Below are positions 33,103 through 44,309 of a stretch of 64,000 bases of DNA, piece after piece. Position 1 is the first letter of the stretch; each line of letters begins with the position of its first letter. The translations under genes and the position numbers were made by a program. The notes beneath the pieces were generated by a model. That model made no database searches. It saw nothing but the letters and a program-made list of their open reading frames with translations, and had not been told where the DNA came from. Where the stretch lies: contig OX596343.1 in the NCBI GenBank assembly GCA_951394405.1, positions 2,542,001 through 2,606,000 on the forward strand. The letters run 5' to 3'. The DNA is from Coprinellus micaceus (Eukaryota > Basidiomycota > Agaricomycetes > Agaricales > Psathyrellaceae).

Positions 33103-35392
33103 TTATTTCTCGTCTCGATCTACCGTGACAAACCCATCCAGCGGCTTCACCGTGGTACATTCTCCAGTCCTCTTGACAGTGAACCGACAAAAAACATAGA
33201 CGACCGATCCCCCCGAATTGAAGAAGAGACACGCATGTCGAAGCATTGCACTGGCGGGATGGTCTGAATCGCCCCTCACTCTACCTCCCTCTCCCCCTCC
33301 TCGAGAAGTGGCAACCGCAAGCTCCTCAAACATCGCAGGAAATCGGAGACTGCCATAGACTAGGTCACGATATTCTGCGGCATGGGAACCCTGGGAAGCT
33401 GGCTTGAGATCCTGGTCATTGACCAGTGCGGTGTCTCCCCAATGCGGTGGGGTGGTCACGGTATAGAAGACAAGCACCCTGTCCCACCGTTCTTGGCTCC
33501 GAGCTATCCCTCGTTTGCGAAGCCCTGCTTCACCCAGTGGGTGCAGTCGCGTCAACGAGGAGCCGTCTTCGCTGAGATCCCCCGATGGTGTTTCCAGGGG
33601 CAGGTGGCACTCCCAGTTCAGGAGGAACTGTTGGAGAAGCGATTGCAGGTATGCGCGGGTCCTATGTGACGGCCATGCATATCCGAGTTCGCCATCTAAT
33701 GAAGCGGTGGAGTGTTGTCAGTGGGGCACGTACCTTTGCCAAGTCCGAGGCTTGTACACACCCAAACGCCGGAGACGATCCTTGGAACATTGTTGCTGGT
33801 GATTCTTCCAGTCGTCTGCCTGGCACTCCGTGGAGCAGTACACTACAACACTGCATCTGGAGCATTCCTTCGCTCTCGCGATGCTGACACGCGGTGTTGT
33901 GTGCTCATGCTGTCGGTTACAAGCCCCAAGTGAGCGAATGCAAGGCGATAACACGAGAAAATGAGCTTACGTTGATGTTATCACACATCTGAACACGCCC
34001 AGACGGGCGTCTGGATAAGACGTGGTGGTAAAGGTTCACGGTATTCTGGAGGTTCCTCCACCACTTGGTGTCGTTCTTCAAGACTCGGACGTCCGGTTGA
34101 CGTAGAGAGTCGATGGCGAGGCGCACAGCGTTGCAAATCTTCGGATGAACAGAACTCGACCCTAGATAGCTCATCGCATTCTCCTCTTCATTCGGCTGTG
34201 CATCCCAAGCGAAGAATGGGTACGTCTCTCCTCGTTCGTGACGCATGGTGTGGTCGTTGACTATTGCTTGGAGAGCACCTGCCTTTAGAAGTTGGGGGAC
34301 GACATGATGCTGATAGAATGCAGGAACTGTCCCCGGATTTGTTCCGAAGTACAGCAGTGTCGCGGCCTTGACTGGGAAGGATCCCTCGGGCCCTTGAGGC
34401 GCTGGCCATTCTGGGTGCCTCATTGCGAGCTCCATCGTATATCCAGCGACGTTCATCCTGACGAGAGCCTTCGAGAACCCCGGTAGATGGATAAAACCCC
34501 TGACCCAGAGCAAAATTTCCAGCGCATCATTCGGGACCACCAGAGAAGGCGAGCGAAGCCGTACTGCCTCCCACTGGGCGATCCTGGAGAGGATGCAATG
34601 CACAAAATGGAGGTTCTGCTTCTTCGTGAAGGCAGACAGGTGTTGAGCTATGACGGCCCACGAGGTATCGTTGCGGCAGAAAACCGACATTAGCTTGAGA
34701 AAAGGGCACACAGTGTGGGCCGGGAGTTGGTGCCATTGAGGTTGATTAGGGAAGTAGAGTGGTGTATTGTTAGCGTCCGTCCACATCCATAAGGAGAGAA
34801 TGAGCTTGACGACATCTTGAGATCCATAGAGCACAGACTTCAGTTGGCTAGTACACGACCTCATCAGGTTGTAGAAGATTTCGGCTATCCGTCCCGGCCC
34901 AAAGAGGTCGTTGCTTGGGGCAGGAGCATAGTAGAGAATCCACGCAGAGGCACCCAAGTAGAAGTTGAACCAGCGAAGGAGCTCGTCGAGATACGTTTCG
35001 AAAATCGGCGACAAAGATTTGACGCCGTCCTCGCTCTGCTTGAACGCAGGCCGTGCTGCGGTGGCCACGACCCCGATCAATGCGTTGATACGCTTCAGGG
35101 CTTGCGTTCGTTCCAGAGATGGTGCCTGGTCGGCAAAGACCTCGGGTTTGACTGGGATAGACTCATTACGAAGAGATTTCAGAACCACTTCGAGCGCTAG
35201 AGCACGGTCTCGGTTGTCGCTAGGCCACCCATTCATCGAGAGTTCGGTGATATGGGGAATTGACCCCCGTTCGACGGCACTCAGTAGCTGTTAACCGCCG
35301 AGATCGAGGCATAAGTGTGAATCCGTTTAGGCCAATAGGATACTTACGGCGTGTGTGCTAGGATCCGCCGGGCGTGTGCGGGGACGGTTCAT
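33103..35392 (-). CDS. MYND-type zinc-finger protein H
   Basis: Exons 35392-35348, 35287-33971, 33909-33762 and 33695-33103 total 2103 bases, 700 residues. The N-terminus is MNRPRTRPADPSTHA, then LLSAVERGSIPHITELSMNG. The finger is CDN..H..ECSRCSVVVYCSTECQADDW..H..QC. The C-terminal exon begins with WPSHRTRAYLQSLLQQFLLN and ends with GSVVYVFCRFTVKR and TVDRDEK. The finger exon ends at GTGTGT (33761-33760), not at the nearby GTACGT, because only the former keeps the frame. Exon lengths and phases match gene A (45-base first exon, 148-base finger exon), so A and H are sister copies. Confidence 0.85.
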
Positions 35393-35796
35393 GTGGGCGA
35401 AGATGAAGGCGGTTGCACGCTCAGCGGTCAGTGGCTGCCAGTGACCCAAGCTAACCCGTGCTTTGGGTTGTGTGGATTTGATCGCTTTCCCGCGTGCTGA
35501 TCATGAACATTGCGGGCGATCCTACTGATTTGGGTAGGACTCGGTTCTACAGTTAAAAAAAAAGGAATCAAAAGAACTCGGGGTATGGTGTAGACTGTGG
35601 CTCTCCAATGAACGAACATGAGCCCGGGTGCACAAGCTTTCTCCAGGCTCGACTTTCAAGTTCATATGCCAACCCAAATATCGCCCCCAGCCTCGTAATC
35701 AATCGGAAATGTAGGATGACGGCGGGCTGTCGAAGGCGTGTCTGTCGCCAGCAAAACCAGACTTAGATAGCCAAGGACGTGTACATGAGGTGTCTA
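35393..35796. other. Promoter of MYND gene H and 3' flank of gene I
   Basis: An intergenic stretch with an A9 run near 35552. I see no gene. Confidence 0.35.
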
Positions 35797-38121
35797 CTAA
35801 AATATATCGCTATATTCCTGCCCAGGTTCTACCCTCAGAAACCCATTCCGAAGGATAACCCGAGTACCCTCCCCGTCGTTCTCAACAAAGTACCGCCCAA
35901 AAACCGTAATTCTAAAGTTGCCTAGCGCAGATTCACAAATTCCCAAAATCGGGCGAGACTTACTGACTTCTGTGCCAGACCCAGCCCTTTCAGATGCAAT
36001 GACGGCTGCCTCCAAGGGCTCCAGGAGAAGTTTGGTGAAGCGAGGGATCTGGGTCTCTGGGTCGCTGTTGAGACACCTCTCGTATTCCTGATAAATTTTC
36101 GCCTTGCTGCGTTCGTCGACTGGCTGCGGGTAAGCTTGACACGTTACTTGTGTGGTGTCGAATTTGATGAGGTGGTGGTCGGCCTGCGATGACGGGGCGG
36201 AGGTATCGCTAACACTCGTGGGCCACCAACCACCAGTGGCGGTCTGGGCTCGCTTGTATGTCAGCATTGAGCCGTCTTCTGAGAGGGATCCAGAGATGGC
36301 GTCAAGCGGCAGCCCGACTTCGAGGTTCAGCAGAAATTGCTGGGTAAGGTAGAGGAAAAACATTCGCGTTCGGTGGGATATCCACGCCGAGCGGAGCTCG
36401 CGATCTGAGAACATGTTACCCGACATCGTCATATTGGGCGGCGACAAAAGGACTAACCGACTCGATAGGCGCGCATGAGACGGCACTCCTTGCCGCCATG
36501 GTTCTCCCGGTCCTCCTGCTGGCACTTGGAGGAGCAGTAGACGAATACTCGACAGTGTGAGCATTCTTTCGCCGTGGGAGCGTGACCCGAAGACGTTGAG
36601 TGCGTGTGCTTGAGAAGGGTCAGCCAAATGATCGAAGGTTGGTTTTAGTTGAAGATTCACCTTGAGATTATCGCATAAAGTAACTCGGTCTTTCGGAACG
36701 CGGCTCCAGATGTGTTCGTATAGGCGTACAGTATTGGAAAAGGGCTTCCAATACTCTGCCGCCCAGCCAGTCTCCAAGTCTTCCATTCTTGATTGGGGAA
36801 TCGCACTAATTGCCGTCAAGGTCGATTCGCAGACTCTTCGGTAGACGCAAAGCGGGGCGAGGTGAGCCAGTGGGTTGTTTTCCGTTACATCCCGGCCGTC
36901 AGATGCGTAGTTGTAGAGCCGGAGGGAGGGGTTCGTTTCATGGGTGGCGAATATATAATCGAGGATGACGTTGAGGCTCTCGGCTTCGAGAACTTGGCAG
37001 ACAATTCGGTTTTTCAGGTCTGCGACCCCCGAGCACCCCGTCGTGTAGAAAAGCGAATAGGTCAATTTGGTGGAAAACGAAGCCGAGGAGGGCCCTATGC
37101 TCGGAAGGTCACTCCCGTACAATCGCGCCTGCCGAATAGTACTCCCCACCACGTTCCCCTTTACGAACGCCCTCGCGCACTGGGGGACGAAGTGGAGGGC
37201 TGTGAGGGCCATCAATAGGGTCTCCAGACCATTGATTGGCATCGTCGACCGCGCAAGCAGCTCCGAATCTCGGGGTGGTGGTCTCCATTGCTCGATTCGA
37301 GAGACTGAGCATCGAATAAACCGAGCTTGTTCCCGACCATTGAGGGTACACATCCTCTCCCAGACCAAGAACGGACTGTTGTGGATGCAGAAAGTCGAGA
37401 AGAGTCGGATGATTGGGCAGATGATTGCCTTCCCCATGGTTTGACTGGGTGGGTACTTCAGGTAAAGTGCGTTGCCGTCCTTGTCTTGCCACATCCAGAT
37501 GCTGAAGAGAAGGTCTACTACCTCCTCAGAGTCTTGCATGGCCTGGAGGAGGTGATGGCGGCTGCTTGACTGGTTGAGGTTGTTCAGTGCTTCGGCCACG
37601 AGGCGGGGCGCCGCATCTTCCCCGTGCTGGTAGTAGCCGGAGAATTCGAATATCCATGACTGCTCTCGCATGTAGAACTTCATCCAGCGGAGTAGGACGT
37701 GCAGATTCTGCTCGTGTATGTCCAAAGCGGTCTCAACCAGGCTTTGGGACGACTGGCTACCGAGCTTTCTGATCGAAATAGCCAGAATATCATACCAGCC
37801 GAATACGCAATGCAAGGACCGCTTCACGTCTTGAGCGGCGGGTGAGTATCGAGAAGCTGGCTTCACGGGGAACGGCTCCTCGTCGAGAAGCTTGAAGACG
37901 GTGCGCAGGATGATCGGTGCATCGTGCGGGTCGGTGGGGAAGTCATGGTAATTGGAGAGTGTGGCGATCTGTCGAGTAACCCTGCACTCGACGCCACGTA
38001 AATGCTTCACCCACGAACGGCGTCAGTGACTTGAAAGAGACGTGACATTCTAGATAGTACTTACAGCTTCGCTACGTAGGCTCTTCAGCTTAGGTCGGGA
38101 CAACTGGAGGTCCCTGCTCAT
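35797..38121 (-). CDS. MYND-type zinc-finger protein I
   Basis: Exons 38121-38065, 38004-36661, 36608-36458 and 36404-35797 give 2160 bases, 719 residues. The N-terminus is MSRDLQLSRPKLKSLRSEA, then HLRGVECRVTRQIATLSNYH. The finger reads CDN..H..ECSHCRVFVYCSSKCQQEDR..H..EC. The Trp usually following the fifth zinc ligand pair (EDW) is Arg here. The exon after it starts RELRSAWISHRTRMFFLYLT, and the C-terminus includes FRITVFGRYFVEND. An open frame runs through the introns in another phase, which could mislead gene finders into a 737-residue single exon lacking the finger. The spliced model is preferred because all phases and family blocks agree. Confidence 0.83.
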
Positions 38122-38257
38122 GGCGCGACCGGGCGTGGTGGCGGTTCAAAACCAAGTGGCGTTTGTGGTGACACGGCATCAATGGGTCTACAACGTTACA
38201 AGTATACATTTGTTTGATCTGAACGACAATGCATCGCTGCAACCGGCATTGTGTTGA

Positions 38258-38273
38258 ATTAGGCGCCCAAGCC
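38258..38273. promoter_or_regulatory. Shared upstream motif ATTAGGCGCCCAAGCC (copy 1)
   Basis: This 16-base word occurs 137-152 bases upstream of the gene I start and again at 41460-41475, upstream of gene J. Both copies are followed by a TATTT-containing stretch and GAGCCTCA. It may be a promoter element or simply conserved flank from gene duplication. Confidence 0.45.
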
Positions 38274-38481
38274 AAACCAGGCTAGGACGCGCGAGGTTTG
38301 GTTGAAGTATTTAGCGGAGCCTCACTCCAGAAGCTCAAAAAGGACAGTGAATTCCTCGTGAAAATACCGATTATATTTTGCCGTAACTCGACGAGATGAG
38401 ATTATTAGGAGGACGATGGGGTCAGGTGCCAGGATACATCATAGCCCAGTCGTCGTCCCAATCGTGATGAAATTGAAATCC

Positions 38482-41292
38482 CTAGTCTATGCTGTGGTCG
38501 GCGGAGATGGGTTCCGCGACGGAGACAGACAGGAGGTTTGGACATCCATCCAGCAGAGATCCAATGCATCCAGGACAATGGTTACTCTTCCAAACTGTCA
38601 CACACGCATTCAGCCTCCACACCGTCACCTTCTCCTTCATCTCATTCTCATCCTCCTTTCCCTTACTTTGATCCATCCCAGAGAATGCCTCCCGTGACGG
38701 AATATACCTAGAAGGGCCCTCCCCCTCCTCTTGACTCGCTTGAACGATCTCTCTCTTCACACCAAAAATCCCCGTCAAGGAGATCGTGTACGGTCCAGCG
38801 GAGACGTCGAGCGCCGCCAACCGCATCTCTGTATTACGCGTGTGCCCGTCAGGAGATAAATCCACGTCGTCCAAGCTCTCGAGGTCAGAATCCCAATCCT
38901 CATCAGTGCTGTATGAGGAAGACGATGAACTCGAAGAAACACTAATTTCGTCGTCTATCCCTCCGGTTTGAAACACCCGGAACATCTCTTGGAACCGAGG
39001 GACCTGAGCGGCTGGAACACGGATCTGCATCACTGTGCAACCTTCCTGGACACACCATACCCGGACGATAGGAGGAGAAGTCGAGGCGTCGAAGTGAAGC
39101 ACACTATGGCTTGTCCCAGAATCGGACGCTGTGCTGTTCTTCCGATCATGCAACGCCGAGTGCCCCCACGGGACATCGCCATTCCCCGCAGCGCCTCGAC
39201 GACCCCGACAGGTCGAAGATGATCTGGGGTGGCAAGGATTGTGTGTTGGATGACAACTTGAACACGAGGTTGGGGCGTTGAAGAACTGACGGCGTGCGGT
39301 GCCGATGTAGGTCAGGCCTTGCGGAAGTCCAGATAGGTATAAGCGTGAGCCTGAGTCGGAGATGCGTTCGTACGACCCGGTGTCCGTTTCTGGTGGAAGC
39401 CCGAGCTCGAAATTGAGTACGAACTTTTGGAGGAGGAGGAGGAGGAATCTGCGGGCGTTGAGGGAAGGCCAAGAGTATGCGAGATCGAGCTCTGTTAATG
39501 ATGCACCGTGAGTTATTTGGTATGTAAAAGGGAGATGAAGAGTGAAGAGTGAGTTGTTGGATAAAGGGAAGTGTGGAATGAACTAAGAAGGGGGGAATCC
39601 GTATACAGTACACGTACCTTTCCGCCACGCCCGGTTTGTTTGACACTCGTGTCGATGGGACCTATTCCAGTCGGATTCTTGGCATTTGTTTGAACAGTAG
39701 AACACTGTTCGACAACCTGCACACTCCTTCATCGTGAAGTTGTTGCAATCGGGTATGTCGGGACCGTATTCATGCTTTAGAGTACATAAACTCAGCCACG
39801 GTCACAACCAGACGAGTAATATGGCGTACCTCGAAGTTATCACATATCGAGACGCGGTCCGTCGAGACCTGTTTCCAGACACTCTGATACGTCGCAATGG
39901 CTGTGACGAACGTATCCCAGTCGGCGCCTAGAATCGTCCGCAGGTGAGGGTTCTTTTCCTCCGTAGCTTCAATCGCCAACATAGTTGCTATGCAAATATC
40001 TTTGTGTATGCATAAGGACAGCAGGCAATCCAGAGGATCCTTGCTCCACACCTCCAAGCTCCCCACAGCCGTCACGCCTCGTCGACGTGCGAGGAGGCTA
40101 TCGACGATAGCATCCAAAAGCCTTCCCTCCCTAAGCATCTTGGGAACAAGGCGAGTCTGGATGTACTGTGGACCGGCCCACGATGTCTTGGCTGAAAGGA
40201 GTAGGGAAGCAGTTGCGGCGGGTAACTCGGCAGACCGAGTCCCCTTGTCGGATAGGTGAGAGAACTCCAGAGCCAAGTTGAGGGCGACGGAGGCAAGGTC
40301 GGACTGAACGACGGCTTTAGCGAACTTGGGTATGTCGAGGAATGATACCAAAGCTGAGATGATGATGATAAAGTCGTGCGGTCGCGAACTAGTTGAGTTC
40401 GCTTCATCCCCTTCACATTTCGTAATACTGGGGAAGATGCAAGTTGATTCCTGTGGTTGGGCTCGGAGGCGCTCGTTCATCCACTGCTTTAGGCGGACGA
40501 TGGAAGCATCGATAAAGTCTCGGAGGCGATAATAACTAAAGCCCGTGAATTTTTGGACCATGACCTGCCTGCTTAGTGGGTGTAACGCAAAGGTGCTGAG
40601 AAGTTGGAGGAGGGGATAGGTCAATGGGAGGACCTCAGGGTATACTGGGCCATCATCTCCCTTGCATTTCCATCGACATAACGCGAGTAACAGATCCACT
40701 ATATCGTCAGATGAGTGAAGTGCGGGCTTAAATTTAGCGTTCGACGCCCCGCTGGCTTGGAGGAGGCAGAGCAGGTGGGCTGCATTGACGGGCGCGAGGA
40801 TGGCCCGCCGTTTGAGATAGGAGGAGGTCCAGTGCGCGTTCTTGATGGACCAGGTGCACCAACGAGCGAGAACGTGTAGATTGGCCTCGTAGACGTCGAG
40901 GAAGGGTACGCGGGCGCTCTTCTCCATCTTGAGCATGCGTTCTGCTGACCCCAGGAGGACGGCGATGAGCTCAGTGACCCTCTGGAGTCGGACTTCTACA
41001 CCCTCCTGGTCTGGGTATCTCCGACCCCGGTACTGTTCATGGGGTGTATGCTCGTCATCAAGGAGCTTGAAGACCACCTGGAGGGCGATTACAGCATCTT
41101 CTGGTTCCTTTGGCCAGGCATCCCATGCAAGGCGAGCGATGTGTGGTATGGAGCCCCGTTCGACTGCGCGAAGAAGCTTGGGATGTCGTTTATCGCCCGA
41201 TCCCGGGGCAGGATACTCTTGGGACTCACAGTCTCTGTCTTGGAGACATTTGCCCGTCGTCGCTGGGGTTTAGCGTTCGCAGGGTTCTGCAT
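38482..41292 (-). CDS. MYND-type zinc-finger protein J, with an extended Ser/acidic C-terminus
   Basis: Exons 41292-41230, 41176-39830, 39774-39618 and 39491-38482 give 2577 bases, 858 residues, the longest member. The N-terminus is MQNPANAKPQRRRANVSKTE, then LLRAVERGSIPHIARLAWDA. The finger is CDN..H..ECAGCRTVFYCSNKCQESDW..H..EC. The last exon contains WPSLNARRFLLLLLQKFVLN, the block PPIVRVWCVQEGC, a run of nine Ser followed by YSTDEDWDSDLESLDDVDLS, then AGPYTISLTGIFGVKREI and a tail VAEPISADHSID. The serine/acidic linker is absent from genes A, B and H. A decayed relative is at 44310-45890. Confidence 0.85.
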
Positions 41293-41765
41293 ACCGACGA
41301 AGATGGAGGTCAACTACATACCGCGGAACCCCTATCTTACATCCCAAGGACGCGTGTTGAAATTGGAACTCCGCAATCGTACCAACGTGACCGGGATAAA
41401 AATGTCCCCCTCTGGTCCGATGACTCCGATCTGAATGGCGCCACATCCGAGTCGGTGCGATTAGGCGCCCAAGCCTACCAACCTAGGGTGTGTTTGAAGG
41501 GCTTATTTGAGCCTCATCAGCGCCGGCATTCAAAACTTCAATCAAATCGGGGAGTATATGTCGAAGAGCGAGGGGGAGACCGCAGAAGCCTAGAAACAAG
41601 GGCATATCACAATATTGTACATTTGGAGCTCGTGGCCTGTTGCTACGACTAATACATACATTCAATGTTACATCCTGATATTTGTTAGACACGAAGGAGG
41701 CAAAAGGAGGAGAGAAGTTATGGCCGATTTGGATTTGAATACAACAGTTAGAATTTGAAATATAC
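41293..41765. other. Promoter of MYND gene J and 3' flank of the decarboxylase gene
   Basis: The stretch includes the second copy of ATTAGGCGCCCAAGCC at 41460-41475. No gene was seen. Confidence 0.4.
41460..41475. promoter_or_regulatory. Shared upstream motif ATTAGGCGCCCAAGCC (copy 2)
   Basis: Identical to 38258-38273 and lying 168-183 bases upstream of the gene J start. A related TTAGGCGCC core also occurs near 45975 (opposite strand) and 48115. Confidence 0.45.
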
Positions 41766-43067
41766 TCAGGTCTGAGAACCCGCGACGCCAATAGCTGCCC
41801 TAACCTTGACCGAGGCTCCCGGGGTAGTGACATCCCCATCCCATTTTATCGCAGCTCCCTTCTGGAAGATCAAGCAATGAGAGCTCCCCCCGAAGTGGAA
41901 CATCCCCAACTCATCCCCCCGCTTCACCTGCTGCCCGACTTGAACCGTCGCCTCGCAGGTCGACACCTCCGTCATCCCGACCGCGATGAAGCACATCAAG
42001 CCGATGGCAGGGTTGGATGATTCGATGAAGATGAGCATGCGTGCGGTGAGAGAGGTGATGAACCCGAGGGAGAATAGGTAAGGGTTTTCATCTGGCGGAG
42101 AGTTGAGCAGGGCGGGGGATTGGACGAAGTAGGTTCCAGGGATGGTGACGATCTTCTTGATCGTACCCTCTACGGGAGCGTGCCAGCGATGGTACCCAGT
42201 GACCTGGAGGAACCCCTGGAACACGGTGCCCCCAGTGAATTGCGAGGCGGACTCATCATTGGCGAGCATGTGATGGAGAGAGTAGGGCTCGCCCTTGATC
42301 CAGAATTGGTCCGTGTCCTTCACATCGCTGGCGACGTTGTAGAAGACGGACTCGCAGGCAGCGTTAATCACGGCTGGCTCGGTGGGGAGTTCAAGGGGGC
42401 GGACCCCTGAGTTAAGGGTGCGAACGAAGAAATCATCCCAGGAGGTGTAACCCCAGTGAGGCTTGGTGGGGTCGCAACTAAAGATCTGGGGGAAGGTGAG
42501 CCCATCGAAGCCAACCTCCATAGCCGAGATGGCAGCGGGGCTGAACCATCCACCTTCATCCTCGGTCAGAACCGCAGTGGAGTCGGCGGATATGAGGAAC
42601 TTGGCCCAGGTGTCGAATATCTTCTTGAATTGCGCATTGAGCTTGTCCGCCAGGAATGCAGTGAAGCCTCCATCGGTGTTCATCGCTTCGTGAAGGATCA
42701 TGTAGAACGGGGGACCGAGCGGGCCGTAGAAAGGCGCTTCCCCGAGGACAACGTTCATCGCCGAGAGCATGTCTTCGTAATTTTGTATTTTCTGCGACGC
42801 CATTCAGTATCGCATCGAAGGAGAAAGACGGTAGTCTCTTACCTTATTTGTAGCGTTCTCGAACATACGATTGAATCCCATCGTCATGTCTGCGTCGTTC
42901 TCGATCATGTCCTTGAGCTCTTGGATGGTCGGGTCGAGGCCAGAATAGGGTACCATTCGTCCCTGTTCCAGCTTCAGGTCGATCCACTTCTCCAAATGCT
43001 CTCGAGAAGCGGGAATCCATCCTCCCTCGCGGAACTTATCCAGTAAGCGGGCATTGGACGTGGACAT
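41766..43067 (-). CDS. Phosphatidylserine decarboxylase-like enzyme, PsiD type
   Basis: Two exons, 43067-42843 and 42791-41766, give 1251 bases, 416 residues. The protein belongs to the pyruvoyl-dependent phosphatidylserine decarboxylase superfamily. It resembles the soluble fungal branch that includes the tryptophan decarboxylase PsiD (about 440 residues) more than membrane phospholipid enzymes, since no membrane segment is visible. Supporting blocks are PTIQELKDMIENDADMTMGF, GPLGPPFYMILHEAMNT, FDTWAKFLISADS, YTSWDDFFVRTLNSGVRPL, VINAACESVFYNVASDV, GYHRWHAPVEGTI, GTYFVQSPALLNSP, GMTEVSTCEATVQVG and the self-cleavage region MFHFGGSSH near residue 376. Cleavage before the GGSS serine would create the pyruvoyl cofactor. 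The substrate (amino acid or phospholipid) cannot be told from sequence. No methyltransferase, kinase or P450 gene lies nearby. Confidence 0.85.
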
Positions 43068-44309
43068 AACTGCGGGACGTCAGGATGCGCGAACGAAGGG
43101 ATCAAAGTGCATGCGGGAAACGTACTAATGCTTGTAGATGGTGGATGGGGTACACTGGCAGTGGAATAGCGCGTGGATCTGCGGGTGGAATGACCCGGAC
43201 TTGCAAGTTGCTGATATCTTGCGACTTCTTACCCCTGGCTTATATGCATCTCCAGAGTGAACCTTCGACATATTCGGACCGGAAAAAACAATACCTGAAC
43301 ACCAGCAACTCTCACCCGTGACGAATCGTGGCGTAGCAAACGTAATGTTCATTCCGTTCCTGAGGTTGTTGTGGAGGACGTTCGGTTCGCAAAGCAGGCG
43401 TGACCTGCGCAGGTGGCCTGGTCTGATGAAATTCGAATTTAAAGGATCAGTTGCGGTGAAGTGAAGATTGCTTGGCACTTCAAAGTGTTGCCCAATTGAC
43501 GCTGCAGCTATTGTGCTTCTTGAGCTTGTGCCCCTCCGACTGAATCATGAGGCCACCCACACTACATTCCTGGCCGACGGCCTGACAAGCTCTCCGGAAA
43601 AGTGCCACACCTAGTTCATTTACCACTCTCTGGGACCCGAACCAGGTACTACAACTCCTGTATATCCAACATCCAGAGATAGTACGGTGACAGCCAGACT
43701 GAACCACCAGGATAGATGAGCGGGAGGGTGACAAGACAGCGGGAGAACCTCATGATCTGACCCTCAGTTTTCGACAAGTTCACAAGACCGGTGGTCGTTG
43801 GAACAATCGCCGGTGGGGTTGAAACTCAAGTTATACCATCCTCAACACCTATGAGGCCATTTACTTGGAGATGACCACTTACGGCGATGCGTAGTAAACT
43901 TCGCGATCGTTCCCTCAAAACGCGAGCCCCTAAAGGTCGCACCTAAAAGCCGGCGAGTAACGAGTTTGAAGCGACTGTAGGAGTTTTCACTGACGCGCGG
44001 TTCGTGATAATGTAAACGAAGAGAGAGAGGGGATTGGATAGGTAATAAAAGGACAGGAAGGTAGGTAGTTAGCGCATAAAGCGTGAAATGTTACAGTAGT
44101 TGTGCAGGGAGACGGAACCACGAGAAGCCGGGTTCAACGCCTGCGCAGGAGTATGCCTATCGGGGCCTATACTCCACCGTTTTACCTGATCATTACTACT
44201 GTTCATGCATGGCCACGTCTGCACCGGATTCGAGTTCGGAAGTACACCATGAGGTCGATCCAACCACTGACCCAAGGAATAGAGTACTGCGTCACCTCAG
44301 TGGGACCCG
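43068..44309. other. Long intergenic stretch upstream of the decarboxylase gene
   Basis: This holds the decarboxylase promoter. A minus-strand frame at 43480-43734 with six Cys has no recognised family. I see no supported gene. Confidence 0.35.

Noticed and set aside
35797..38010. A single 737-codon open frame as the full product of MYND gene I
   Set aside because: The frame runs through three introns by chance. Only the spliced model contains the zinc finger and matches the paralogues.
43480..43734. A possible hydrophobin on the minus strand because of several Cys
   Set aside because: The C..CC..C..C..CC..C spacing of hydrophobins is absent.
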